Assembly (NCBI GenBank): GCA_023417065.1
Contig: JAEZGH010000219.1
Span: 1-29,378, forward strand
Reading direction: 5' to 3'
DNA: 29,378 nucleotides
From: Bacteroidota bacterium
GTDB taxonomy: Bacteria > Bacteroidota > Bacteroidia > Cytophagales > Cyclobacteriaceae
Shown piece after piece: positions 7,447-15,702 of the stretch. The position numbers and the translations under genes are program-made. Under the pieces are notes generated by a model. It made no database searches. It was not told the DNA's origin and saw only the letters and a program-made list of their open reading frames with translations. The stretch's first letter is position 1. Each line of letters opens with the position of its first letter.

Positions 7447-9660
7447 ATGAAACCAATAAAGACAATCGTTGTTCTCCTGGTATTGTCCCTCCCTTCAATC
7501 GCACAGGAGATATCAGGAAACGTTGTATCCCAACGCGATGGTGCACCTCTTGCCTACGCGCATATTGTTTGTCCCGAAAGCGGTGAAGCTACCATGACTG
7601 ATGAGGATGGCGCTTTTGCTTTAACCTTCAAGGATATCACGACGGTTAAGACAATCGTCGCCAGTCACGTAGGTTATAAGCCTTCGGTTAAAACGATTCT
7701 ACCTTCTGTTCTCCAATACGCCCTGACGTTGCAGGAAGACACCACCTATCTCCATGAAGTCGAGGTCAGGCCTTTAGATCCTGTGGTCCTCCTGCGCCAG
7801 GCGATCAATCGGCTCCCGGCAAACCATGGCGGTAAGCGCATACTTACCTGTTTTTACCGAATGGTGACGAAGAATCAGGACAAGTACATACAGCTATCGG
7901 AAGCGTCGTTCCAGCTGTATCAGGTAAATGGCGCGAATGAGTTAAAGTTACTGAGAGCACGCGAGACGGAAGACAAGGATGCTTTCAACGGTGTAGGCAT
8001 GGGCATTGGTACACCGGTTTCTGCGGCGAAGAATTTAGATATCACTCAGGACATAAGCGACTCATTCCTTGGTCGCTCATTACTAAAAAAGCACACCTTC
8101 GTTTATGAGGGCGTTACGTTGAAGAACGGTATCGAGGTGCACGAAATCTCGTTCGATCAAAAAGATGTCAGACAAGCGCTTTACAGTGGAAAGATCTACC
8201 TCGACGTGGAAAGCCTTGCGTTTGTCTCGGTGGACTATCGAATTAGCGCTAAGGGGATCACCTACGTTAAAGCAGGTACCGCTGCAGAAAGAGCCGCGAT
8301 GAAGTTACTCGACATCACCATCGACGTAATGGATCATGCCACCACGCTCAACTATCGCCAATATGGAAACAAGTGGTACCTGCATTATGTTCGACACACC
8401 GAAGATGTGCGGGTGAAAAGCAAGCGTTACAATTTCGATGTACCTGTCACCGATCGCAGTGAATACCTCGTGACGCGGATTGATACTGTTGATGTAGAGC
8501 ATTTCCCGGAGGCTAAGTACACGCGCGGGACCCACCTCGAGTCGGCCAGTGATACCACATCGACGTTCTGGGAGAACTACAATATTATTCCGACAACCAT
8601 ACCATACGATGCCATCGCCCGGGAGATCCAACAACGCAACGGCTATCAGGTCACGAAGGGGGAAATGAAAGCCAGGGTTCGGAAACTGCCTAAAGATCCG
8701 GCAATCCGCGTCGATTCCGTCCTGAGCTTTTATCATAGGAAAGGGCTCTTCAATGGACAAGCCCTTATTAAGTACAACGGGAAGGTTATTCTGCACCGCG
8801 GCTATGGTTACGCGGACAAAGCGCGGCTAATTGCAAATGACACGAACACGGTTTTTCGCGTAGGTTCGATAGCAAAGACTTTTACCAGCCGGATTATCTT
8901 CTCCCTGCAGGATGAGGGACTGGTCGAATACAACGATACAATCCAGCGGTTTCTGCCATGGTACCCACACAAAGGAATCACGATACATCATCTGCTCACG
9001 CATACGTCGGGAATACCAAACTACACAGATAATGCTTCCTATATCGATTCCATTGCTTATGACTTTCCTTTGGAATCCCTTGTACGGAGGTTTGGAGCCG
9101 GTACACCGCATTTTGCACCTGGATCGACCTTTCGTTACAGCAATACGGGCTACACAATACTGGCGCTCATCGCGGAAAAAGCATCAGGAAAACCCTTCAG
9201 TGATCTTATTCAGGAGCGCGTCACTAAACCACTGCAGTTGACGCATACTTCCTTTGGCACGCCTCCTGATACGAATATCGCTGTGGGGTATTGGAATAAC
9301 ATGCGCGAACCCTACTACGTGATCACAAACACTGCGGGAGCCGGAGCGATTTGTTCAAATGCTTCCGACTTGCTGAAATGGGATGAAGCACATGATGATC
9401 CACACTTTGATATTCTCTTCCAGCCAAGGGAATGGTATCACGACTGGGGATCACATTATGGCTACGGGTGGAACATTGACAAGTACCAGTTCTTTGTATC
9501 AAAAAAGCATATCATTCATTACCATGGTGGTACTGATTTTGGATTTAAGTCCATGCTTGCGCGGCAGCCCGACCGTAAGAATCTGGTGGTGCTGCTCAAT
9601 AACGCAGGAGACTTTCCTCTTTTTGATATTACGGATATCGTGTTTGATATACTGAATTGA
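7447..9660 (+). CDS. Secreted beta-lactamase-fold serine hydrolase with carboxypeptidase-regulatory-like N-terminal domain
   Basis: The 737-residue product begins with a signal peptide (MKPIKTIVVLLVLSLPSIAQ). Residues ~22-100 match a CarboxypepD_reg-like beta-sandwich (ISGNVVSQRDGAPLAYAHI, then a TDEDGAFAL turn). Residues ~110-400 form a region common in Bacteroidota surface proteins, recognisable by the segment AINRLPANHGGKRILTCFYR followed by SEASFQLYQ. Residues ~415-737 are a class C beta-lactamase/transpeptidase-like domain: the nucleophile motif SxxK is Ser474-Ile-Ala-Lys477, the YxN motif is Tyr564-Ser-Asn566, and HGG (693-695) stands in for the KTG triad. LLTHTSGIPNY is also typical of the family. 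All catalytic motifs are intact, so an active esterase, D-peptidase or amidase is likely, in periplasm or cell surface. True antibiotic hydrolysis is possible but less likely given the architecture. Confidence 0.9.
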   Translation: MKPIKTIVVLLVLSLPSIAQEISGNVVSQRDGAPLAYAHIVCPESGEATMTDEDGAFALTFKDITTVKTIVASHVGYKPSVKTILPSVLQYALTLQEDTTYLHEVEVRPLDPVVLLRQAINRLPANHGGKRILTCFYRMVTKNQDKYIQLSEASFQLYQVNGANELKLLRARETEDKDAFNGVGMGIGTPVSAAKNLDITQDISDSFLGRSLLKKHTFVYEGVTLKNGIEVHEISFDQKDVRQALYSGKIYLDVESLAFVSVDYRISAKGITYVKAGTAAERAAMKLLDITIDVMDHATTLNYRQYGNKWYLHYVRHTEDVRVKSKRYNFDVPVTDRSEYLVTRIDTVDVEHFPEAKYTRGTHLESASDTTSTFWENYNIIPTTIPYDAIAREIQQRNGYQVTKGEMKARVRKLPKDPAIRVDSVLSFYHRKGLFNGQALIKYNGKVILHRGYGYADKARLIANDTNTVFRVGSIAKTFTSRIIFSLQDEGLVEYNDTIQRFLPWYPHKGITIHHLLTHTSGIPNYTDNASYIDSIAYDFPLESLVRRFGAGTPHFAPGSTFRYSNTGYTILALIAEKASGKPFSDLIQERVTKPLQLTHTSFGTPPDTNIAVGYWNNMREPYYVITNTAGAGAICSNASDLLKWDEAHDDPHFDILFQPREWYHDWGSHYGYGWNIDKYQFFVSKKHIIHYHGGTDFGFKSMLARQPDRKNLVVLLNNAGDFPLFDITDIVFDILN

Positions 9661-9666
9661 GGGAGT

Positions 9667-9699
9667 GCGGAGACCGCCTTTGCTGTTCCGGTCATTTCT
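9667..9699. terminator. Possible weak hairpin between convergent genes
   Basis: The 48-bp gap between the serine hydrolase and the convergent permease holds two overlapping short inverted repeats: GCGG-AGA-CCGC (9667-9677) and GACCG (9672-9676) with CGGTC (9689-9693), followed by ATTTCTCTC. The stems are short and the T-run is poor, so a terminator role is only suggested by position. Confidence 0.25.
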
Positions 9700-9708
9700 C
9701 TCATACAT

Positions 9709-12351
9709 CTACTCATGCCTCAGACTATCCACCGGGTTTGCCGACGCAGCCTTGAAGGTTTGCGACAATACCGTCGCGAGGCCCAATGTGAAGAGTACAG
9801 CAAGGCTGGTCAGTATTTCGAGCGGACCGATCGGAACGGAATAGGATTGAAGTCTGAAATAGAATTCTTCGAAGAACAGCCAGGTGACCGGGATTGCAAT
9901 CAACGAGCCGATCACCATAAGTTTGATAAAATCCTTCGACAGCAGAAACGCGATCGTCCCGGAGGTTGCCCCCATTACCTTTCGAACCCCCACTTCCTTG
10001 ACGCGGTTTTCAACTGAGAACACAACCATCCCCAGCATCCCCAGACAAGATATGCTGATGGCCATCGCGCCAAGAAAAGTACATATCTTCACCAGCACCA
10101 TGTGGAAGTCGTGGGCCTCCTGGATATAATCATCGAGGAATCTGGCCGTAAACTTTCGTTCACCACCTATGGGTTTCCAGGCATTCTCCATGGTGCTCAA
10201 CGTTGTAAACAAGTCGTTGGATTGAATGGCGAGGAACGCGTAATTAAACTTTTGTACGTCGCACTGATAGAAGAAGCTGCTGATGCCTTCTTCAAGATTC
10301 ATGTATTGGAAGTCCTTCATCACTCCTACGACACGGACTTCCTGTCCTCCTGCCAGGGGGATCATTTTGCCCACAGCGTCATGAGGAGTGCCTAAGCCGA
10401 ACTTTGTGACGAACGCCTCATTGACAATGATCTCATTGCTGCATTTGTCATAGTCGTCACTGAAGTTAGCGCCAGCCATGATGGTCAGTCCAAACGTAGA
10501 AATCTGCCCGTGGTCGGCGAACATTCGGCGTACTTCTGTCGAGTCGCCCTTAGCCGCGTCCACGACAAAGGTGAAGTCCGTGCCGGAGGCACCCGGAATG
10601 TGAGATGAGTACGACATAGCCCTGACTTCGGAGAATCCTGAGAACTGGTTCCTGAAGAGTTGTGGATCGATGCCACGGACATCTACCGTAAGAATATTCT
10701 CACGGTTGAATCCGAAGTCATAGTTGATGGATCCCTGATGCTGGCGATACGCCACCACAACGCACATGATGAAGCCCAAAGAAAGCGCAAACTGGGAGGT
10801 GATGAGAATTTTGCGGATGCTTAGGTTACCAGGGGTTCCTACCTGCCCTACCCGTTTCAATGAATCAATCGGTTTTAACTTTGAAAAATAAATCGCTGGT
10901 GCAATCCCGGTGAACAGGCCGACGAGGAGTGCGAACAGAAAGAACCAGGATACCATGCGGAAAGTCAGCGACAGATCGAGTCCGCTGGCATCAATAAGCA
11001 GTGTAAGCGCCTGATCCCTGATAACCACAAAGATTAAGCATCCGCCAACGAGTGCTACGATGGTGATGATCACCGTTTCGAGTACGAACTGTGAAAAGAT
11101 CTGACTTCGCTGGCCACCCATTACTTTCCTCAAACCGATTTCTTTGGAACGCTTTAGGGCGCGGGAAATGGAAATATTCGTGTAATTAAAACAAGCTGGC
11201 AACAGGATAAGCAGCGTAAGGAGGAAGATCATGGTAAGCCCTTCGTAGCCGCCCCAGTCGCGTCCCGGACAATTAGAGAGCTCAATGCCCGGAGTGATGT
11301 CGTTGATGGATTGAAGGGAGAACCCTGCCTTGAAGTCGGGGTAGCGGCCGTATTCTTCTGCCGCGATACCGGCTAAAGTTTGTTCAATGCGCGACACGTC
11401 AGTCTCCGGATCGTACCCTTCATTGAGTTGCAGGTAGACATAATTATTCCAGAACTCCTTCCAACGCTCGGGGTTGTCGGTTTCTGACGCCAATGATTGG
11501 TCGATGAAGTTGTATGAAGCAACGGCTTCAAAGTCGAAGTGGGTGTTCTTTGGTAGCGCTTTAAATACGCCAGTGACCACAAATAAGCCCTTGTCTCCTA
11601 CCTGCAATGTTTTCCCTGTCGCGTCTTCCGTTCCGAAAATGCGCAACGCGGCTGAGGGTGTGATCACCACGCTATTGGGCTCGGATAGTGCGGTATGGGC
11701 GTTGCCTTGCTGGAGTGGAAAACTGAAAACTGTAAGAAACGCCGGATCGGCGAAATATCCGCGCAAAGGAATCAACTCCCGGTTGTCGTAGGAGACTTCA
11801 TAGGAGAAGGTCCTTGATATTCGTACCACTGTGTCAATACCCGAGAATGAAGCAAGCTTTTCATACAGGGGCCGGGGGCTTGAAGCGAAGTCATTCGAAT
11901 AATCCGAGCTGTTGACGTGGGTAATGACGCGATAGATTTTGTCTCGATTTTCATGGAAGTCATCATACGTCTGGATGAAGGAAATAAGGGCGATAAAAAG
12001 CAGACTGACGGACATGCCCATAGCCAGGCCGACGACGTTGATGATGGTGAAGAACCGTTGCTTCGCAAGGTGGCGCGTTGCTGTCACAAAGTAGCTGCTG
12101 AGCAGGGAAAAGTCCAAGGCACTTGACGTATGATGGAATTTTTGTTGCTTCTTCCTCCGTCTGATGGCGTATGAAAACATCAGCGATAACACTTGTCGCC
12201 AGTATATTCTGCGTGCCTTTGATGCACTCATTCGCGCCAGGTTATGTACAAAGAGCTCATCGATGTCACCCTTGATGTCTTCGACGAGCGCACCTTTGCA
12301 AAACCAGTCAAACAGGGCTTGTGCGAGCGGGGGCGGAGATTGATGTTTCAT
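9709..12351 (-). CDS. FtsX/MacB-like ABC permease with N-terminal permease prefix domain
   Basis: An 880-residue inner-membrane protein. Residues 1-80 (HQSPPPLAQALFDWFCKGAL, then EDIKGDIDELF and RIYWRQVLSL) match the permease prefix domain 2 seen in duplicated orphan permeases. The first membrane segment follows (FFTIINVVGLAMGMSVSLLF). A MacB-type periplasmic domain spans about 130-360, then an FtsX domain with ACFNYTNISISRALKRSKEIG and LRKVMGGQRSQ, a second periplasmic domain, and a final FtsX domain containing ISCLGMLGMVVFSVENR and VKEVGVRKVMGATSG. The start overlaps the upstream padR stop by four bases (ATGA), a sign of translational coupling. PadR-permease pairing is typical of this group. 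No ATPase is present in the window, so the motor and transported molecule are unknown. It is related to but distinct from the partial permease at the left edge, which lacks the prefix domain. Confidence 0.93.
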   Translation of the reverse strand: MKHQSPPPLAQALFDWFCKGALVEDIKGDIDELFVHNLARMSASKARRIYWRQVLSLMFSYAIRRRKKQQKFHHTSSALDFSLLSSYFVTATRHLAKQRFFTIINVVGLAMGMSVSLLFIALISFIQTYDDFHENRDKIYRVITHVNSSDYSNDFASSPRPLYEKLASFSGIDTVVRISRTFSYEVSYDNRELIPLRGYFADPAFLTVFSFPLQQGNAHTALSEPNSVVITPSAALRIFGTEDATGKTLQVGDKGLFVVTGVFKALPKNTHFDFEAVASYNFIDQSLASETDNPERWKEFWNNYVYLQLNEGYDPETDVSRIEQTLAGIAAEEYGRYPDFKAGFSLQSINDITPGIELSNCPGRDWGGYEGLTMIFLLTLLILLPACFNYTNISISRALKRSKEIGLRKVMGGQRSQIFSQFVLETVIITIVALVGGCLIFVVIRDQALTLLIDASGLDLSLTFRMVSWFFLFALLVGLFTGIAPAIYFSKLKPIDSLKRVGQVGTPGNLSIRKILITSQFALSLGFIMCVVVAYRQHQGSINYDFGFNRENILTVDVRGIDPQLFRNQFSGFSEVRAMSYSSHIPGASGTDFTFVVDAAKGDSTEVRRMFADHGQISTFGLTIMAGANFSDDYDKCSNEIIVNEAFVTKFGLGTPHDAVGKMIPLAGGQEVRVVGVMKDFQYMNLEEGISSFFYQCDVQKFNYAFLAIQSNDLFTTLSTMENAWKPIGGERKFTARFLDDYIQEAHDFHMVLVKICTFLGAMAISISCLGMLGMVVFSVENRVKEVGVRKVMGATSGTIAFLLSKDFIKLMVIGSLIAIPVTWLFFEEFYFRLQSYSVPIGPLEILTSLAVLFTLGLATVLSQTFKAASANPVDSLRHE

Positions 12352-12677
12352 TTTGCCAGCGAGAGTTTAGTGATCGAACGGCTCCAAAGATCATCGCGGA
12401 TAGCCTTCATGTTGTGGAGTTCTACCTTGCCCCGATGGGTGATCTCGAAGTATCGTTTCCTTCGTCCCCCCCTTTCTGCCGTAGGTTCGCCCATCCAGGA
12501 GGTGATGTAGCCTTTTTCCTCCAGCCGGGTTAGTGTCGTATGCAATGCACCGATACTGATTGCGCGCTGGCTGCGATTCTCAATGTCTTCCTTGATGGCG
12601 ACTCCATAGGCGTCCTTGTCGAGGTAGACGATGGTCAGGAGGACGAGCTCCTCAAATTCGCCGAGATATCCTTTCAT
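12348..12677 (-). CDS. PadR-family transcriptional regulator
   Basis: A 109-residue winged-helix repressor with the PadR pattern: LGEFEELVLLTIVYLDKDAYG, a recognition region around ISIGALHTTLTRLEEKGYI, and the wing RGGRRKRYFEITHRG. It lacks a long C-terminal dimerisation extension, as do the small PadR proteins of Bacteroidota. It overlaps the permease gene by four bases and so forms an operon with it, presumably repressing both until an inducer binds. A palindrome 16-36 bp upstream of its ATG is a candidate autoregulatory operator. Confidence 0.95.
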   Translation of the reverse strand: MKGYLGEFEELVLLTIVYLDKDAYGVAIKEDIENRSQRAISIGALHTTLTRLEEKGYITSWMGEPTAERGGRRKRYFEITHRGKVELHNMKAIRDDLWSRSITKLSLAK

Positions 12678-12692
12678 GAAGTGATTTTACGA

Positions 12693-12713
12693 AGAAACAA
12701 TTAATATGTTTCT
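12693..12713. promoter_or_regulatory. Candidate PadR operator palindrome
   Basis: A perfect inverted repeat AGAAACA (12693-12699), 7-nt AT-only spacer, TGTTTCT (12707-12713) lies just upstream of the padR start codon at 12677, in the AT-rich stretch where the promoter should be. PadR proteins commonly bind such palindromes and autoregulate. The exact half-site differs from the ATGT-N8-ACAT described for Bacillus-type PadR, so the assignment rests on position and symmetry. Confidence 0.4.
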
Positions 12714-13113
12714 ATTTTTGAGAAGAAATGTTCGGACGTTTATTAGAAGGATGATAATAGATTAGCGAAATTAGCTATCCTATTGAATTATCAGGTGTTA
12801 CTCGCGCGCTGCATAGATGTTGCACGGTTGGCCTTCGGCCTGGAGTTGTATGCCTGCATTAGCAAGAAATAGCTGCGACATTTTGGAGTTGAAACAAAAC
12901 CGCGTAACGTAATGCGTCACATGACGTGTCAAGAGTATGATGAAGTTCCTTGAACATTTTGGGGAAAGCGGGCCTGAAAAGTGTAGATTCAAAACAAAGG
13001 AGAAACATGTCCGATGCATCCGGATTTTCGTTCTGTAAGAGTTGTCGGGAGCGAGCCCATGGCGTTGGATGACAGGCTGATTTAATGTCGTTTAAGAACG
13101 AAGGCTGGCGGAG
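12714..13113. other. Intergenic region upstream of padR
   Basis: About 400 bp without a credible gene, between the stop of the efflux transporter and the padR operator. A 73-codon minus-strand frame exists but has an odd Cys/Phe-rich composition and no domain. The stretch contains a GGCC-TTC-GGCC hairpin (12830-12840) and a CGTCA-CA-TGACG inverted repeat (12915-12926) inside a CpG-rich tract. It may hold the padR promoter or a degraded gene; I cannot tell which. Confidence 0.4.
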
Positions 13114-14289
13114 TCAATCGGTATCTGTGAATGCAATGATGGTAGTTATCACACCGATTCCCAGCATACTGATAACCAAGGGATAAATCCCCTCGACCAT
13201 AAGACTACTTGGGATTGTGCCGAGCGTTGCTCCGACAAAGAAGAATGTTGTTCCATAAACCGAAGATGCAAATCCAGTCATGTCACCCATGGGCTCCAGC
13301 GCGAGTGCACTACTGTTGGGCTCCACGGCCAGATTAATCGAGAGCAACAGAGCGATCAGGATAAAGAATGAAGTAATATTTGGTGGATCTCCCTGCCATG
13401 CCGTCAACAACAACAAGATCACTCCTGCACATGTGTATGAAATGAGCAGCCCCTTAATCGTCAATCGGGCACCGAACATTGTGGTGAGACGCACGTTCAT
13501 CAATGTCGTCAATGACATTAATAATCCGATGCTGGCGAAGATCCATGCAAATAGTTCCGGCTTGCCATAAATCTCACTCACAATTCGCTCGGAGCTGGCT
13601 ACCCACGAACTCAGCCCTGTAAAAAGCAGCGTTGTTATGGTGGTGTACCGGAGGAACCTTCGGTTGGTCAGCACCATTACTGCTGCATTCCTGAAGGTTT
13701 GCCAACGTAAGGGTACACGTTTATCCGTTGGATGAGATTCTTCGAGCCGGAAAGACCAGATAAATACAACAATCCCAAACAACGGTGCTGAGAGGAAAAC
13801 TGTCCGCCATGATGATACAGACAAGATAGCTATTCCGAGGAATGGTGCCAGGACCGGCGTAAAAAGGAAGATAGTGAGCACCATGGACATGATGCGGGCC
13901 ATGTCGTTGCCGACGAAACGATCGCGGACTCCGGCCACCGTTATCATAAATACGGCAGACGCCCCCATACCGGCGACGAATCGCGCAGCCAGCATGGTCC
14001 CCATCGACGGCGCAAAGGCTGCAGCAATCCCTCCGATAATGTATAACGGAAAACCTATGCGCATGATGGGCAGTCGTCCGAACCGGTCAGAGAGGGTTCC
14101 AAAGATAATCTGAGCCACCTGCCCCATAAAAAAGAAGCTGATGATCTGTGCAGTTTCTGTTGAGTCGCCGTCAAGTCCAAAGTGAAGCCGCACTTCGGCA
14201 AATGCAGGTAACATGACATCGATACCCAGGGCAGTCAGGGTCATTGTGCACGCAGAGAGGGCGATGAATTCTGCAGGTGTCATTTTCAT
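13114..14289 (-). CDS. MFS multidrug efflux transporter, Bcr/CflA-like
   Basis: A 391-residue inner-membrane protein with about 12 hydrophobic segments, the usual Bcr/CflA length. Diagnostic motifs are TMTLTALGIDVMLPAF in the first helix (the acidic residue there is family-typical), GQVAQIIFGTLSDRFGRLPI (MFS motif A between helices 2 and 3), RFVAGMGASAVFMITVAGVR, and PVLAPFLGI in helix 5 (antiporter motif C-like). It should export drugs or metabolites in exchange for protons. The ATG at 14289 is chosen; an in-frame GTG at 14295 adds two residues and an ATG at 14283 removes two. It stands alone on its strand, divergent from the secreted protein gene, with a repeat-rich gap between them. Specificity cannot be predicted. 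Confidence 0.93.
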   Translation of the reverse strand: MKMTPAEFIALSACTMTLTALGIDVMLPAFAEVRLHFGLDGDSTETAQIISFFFMGQVAQIIFGTLSDRFGRLPIMRIGFPLYIIGGIAAAFAPSMGTMLAARFVAGMGASAVFMITVAGVRDRFVGNDMARIMSMVLTIFLFTPVLAPFLGIAILSVSSWRTVFLSAPLFGIVVFIWSFRLEESHPTDKRVPLRWQTFRNAAVMVLTNRRFLRYTTITTLLFTGLSSWVASSERIVSEIYGKPELFAWIFASIGLLMSLTTLMNVRLTTMFGARLTIKGLLISYTCAGVILLLLTAWQGDPPNITSFFILIALLLSINLAVEPNSSALALEPMGDMTGFASSVYGTTFFFVGATLGTIPSSLMVEGIYPLVISMLGIGVITTIIAFTDTD

Positions 14290-14441
14290 GGTCACGGTGG
14301 TCTCAGCGATATTTCATGATCTGCAAATTAGGACCTATTGAATTTCCTTTAAGGGGCGATAATGACAGTCACAGGGGGAGATTGAGGCAAAGTGTCTGTG
14401 CTTCGACTACGTGTTCAAGAAGTGTTTCCGGAATTCAGCAA

Positions 14442-14504
14442 TTCAAAAGTTTCACAGGTCACACGGAAGAACGCGCCGAAACGTTCGGACGTTGAACTTT
14501 TGAA
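14442..14504. repeat. Nested inverted repeat
   Basis: A perfect 10-bp inverted repeat, TTCAAAAGTT (14442-14451) and AACTTTTGAA (14495-14504), encloses two mutually exclusive smaller hairpins: CCGAA-ACG-TTCGG (14476-14488) and AACGT-TCGG-ACGTT (14480-14493). The nesting gives a cruciform or stem-loop potential beyond what a random 60-bp stretch would show. No gene or known RNA family is recognised. Confidence 0.6.
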
Positions 14505-14505
14505 A

Positions 14506-14526
14506 CCAGTAATAAACTGGATTTTT
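14506..14526 (+). terminator. Short stem-loop followed by T-run
   Basis: CCAGT (14506-14510), loop AATAA, ACTGG (14516-14520), then ATTTTT. The order fits a rho-independent terminator read on the plus strand, but the stem is only five base pairs, and no plus-strand gene ends upstream. It could end a transcript starting in this intergenic region or be part of the adjacent nested repeat. Confidence 0.3.
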
Positions 14527-14730
14527 CCGGTAAGTAGTCACGGTAACTGGGGTTGTAAGGTTTTTCAATCTGTGCCCCTGCAAAGTGGTATTACAGAACG
14601 TCTTGTGGGAATCGTATTCTTGAATTTTCATTTTTTTTAAATCCCGGCACATTCCTTACTTCAACAAGATTATCCGGCTATCTGTTGCTGCTGACGGACG
14701 GTTCATCGATGACTTCTAGACTAAACGTTG

Positions 14731-14738
14731 TAGTTTTG
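14731..14738 (+). promoter_or_regulatory. Possible Bacteroidota -7 element (TAGTTTTG)
   Basis: The octamer fits the TAnnTTTG consensus of Bacteroidota primary-sigma promoters and sits 28 bp before the ATG at 14766. No clear -33 TTG is seen at the proper distance, so support is weak. Confidence 0.25.
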
Positions 14739-14765
14739 AATTCTTATCATGTCTATGGCTTATTT

Positions 14766-15686
14766 ATGACTAAACTACGTATTACATTCCTTTCCATTTT
14801 CTTTCTATCCCTCTCATCAGTGCTCTTCGGACAGGCCGTTGGGGATTACCGAAGCAACAAAAACAACTTCAACTGGAATGATGACTCGGGCTGGCAGCGC
14901 TGGAATGGCACGGCATGGGTGACTCCTACGACTGCACAAGGGTATCCGGGGAAGAACGCCGCAGGAATCGCGGGGACTGTCACGATACAAGCCGGGCATA
15001 CGGTTTCGGGAAACGTCGACGTAACAACCAATGACCTTGGAAGGTTAATCGTTGCGGGTACACTCAACACCACCAACAACTGGGATATGGATGTAACAGG
15101 AAATGTTGAAGTTACCGGGACAATCAACCTGAATGGCGACAACAGTACCCTGGACATTGGCGGCGGTCTCGTAGTTTCCGGAAACGGTGTGTTTAACGCT
15201 GGCAAGAAAAACATTTACGTCACTGTCGGCAATGATTACACAATGTCAAACTCAGCCACTATGAACCTTTCTAACGACGAAATATATTTTACCATTAGTG
15301 GTCGCCTGAACATGAATGATGGAACGAGCATAAATATGAGTGGCAATAGCGCCGACCAGAAGATTACTGTTAACGGCGACCTGATTATGGCGGGGACTAG
15401 CCAGATAACCGGGAACAATTCACGATTCATCATAGACGTTAAAGGCAATTTTGAAGTGCCTGCAGGAAGCACAAATGCCAGACTTGGCGGTGTAAAATTT
15501 GACGTTGCAGGCACCACTGATATCTCAGGCACCTTCACTATCACCAGTAACACGGGTGACAAAAGATTTAACGGCGCAACGAAAATATCCGGATCGTGGA
15601 CGTCAACGGCAGTCACTTCCAGTGACCGTGTACTCTTCCGCTCAGAAGTTGTGACCAGCGGGACGTTCAAGCCTGGTTGTCACTAG
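14766..15686 (+). CDS. Secreted repetitive beta-rich protein of unknown function
   Basis: About 306 residues. I choose the ATG at 14766 because it starts directly with a signal peptide (MTKLRITFLSIFFLSLSSVLFGQ); the open frame reaches back to 14685 but adds a poor leader. The mature start (GDYRSNKNNFNWNDDSGWQRW, then NGTAWV) and the IQAGHTVSGNVDV segment resemble the N-terminal region of many Bacteroidota T9SS cargo proteins. The rest is rich in Asn, Thr, Gly and Ser and cycles through short alternating beta segments such as VTGNVEVTGTINLNG, VTVNG-like DLIMAGTSQITGN and DVAGTTDISGTFTIT, suggesting a right-handed beta-helix. Unlike the typical large cargo it ends soon after (SGTFKPGCH) with no recognisable T9SS sorting domain, so it may be truncated or exported only to the periplasm. 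Function unknown. Confidence 0.8.
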   Translation: MTKLRITFLSIFFLSLSSVLFGQAVGDYRSNKNNFNWNDDSGWQRWNGTAWVTPTTAQGYPGKNAAGIAGTVTIQAGHTVSGNVDVTTNDLGRLIVAGTLNTTNNWDMDVTGNVEVTGTINLNGDNSTLDIGGGLVVSGNGVFNAGKKNIYVTVGNDYTMSNSATMNLSNDEIYFTISGRLNMNDGTSINMSGNSADQKITVNGDLIMAGTSQITGNNSRFIIDVKGNFEVPAGSTNARLGGVKFDVAGTTDISGTFTITSNTGDKRFNGATKISGSWTSTAVTSSDRVLFRSEVVTSGTFKPGCH

Positions 15687-15702
15687 GTAATGAACGAGCT
15701 GG

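Larger units (their letters stand above)
14296..14765. other. Structured intergenic region between divergent genes
   Basis: About 470 bp with no convincing gene; several 65-80-codon frames on both strands overlap and look like chance. It holds a cluster of inverted repeats at 14442-14520 (listed separately) and a possible -7 promoter element just before the secreted protein gene. The span from 14540 to 14725 shows nothing I can name apart from a short T-run near 14631-14638. Confidence 0.5.

Noticed and set aside
12798..13019. 73-codon minus-strand frame in the gap upstream of padR
   Set aside because: Composition is unusual (many Cys, Phe and His), there is no signal or domain, and it reads through hairpin-rich sequence.
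14392..14652. Overlapping 66-82-codon frames in the gap before the secreted protein
   Set aside because: They occur on both strands over the inverted-repeat cluster and have no protein-like features.
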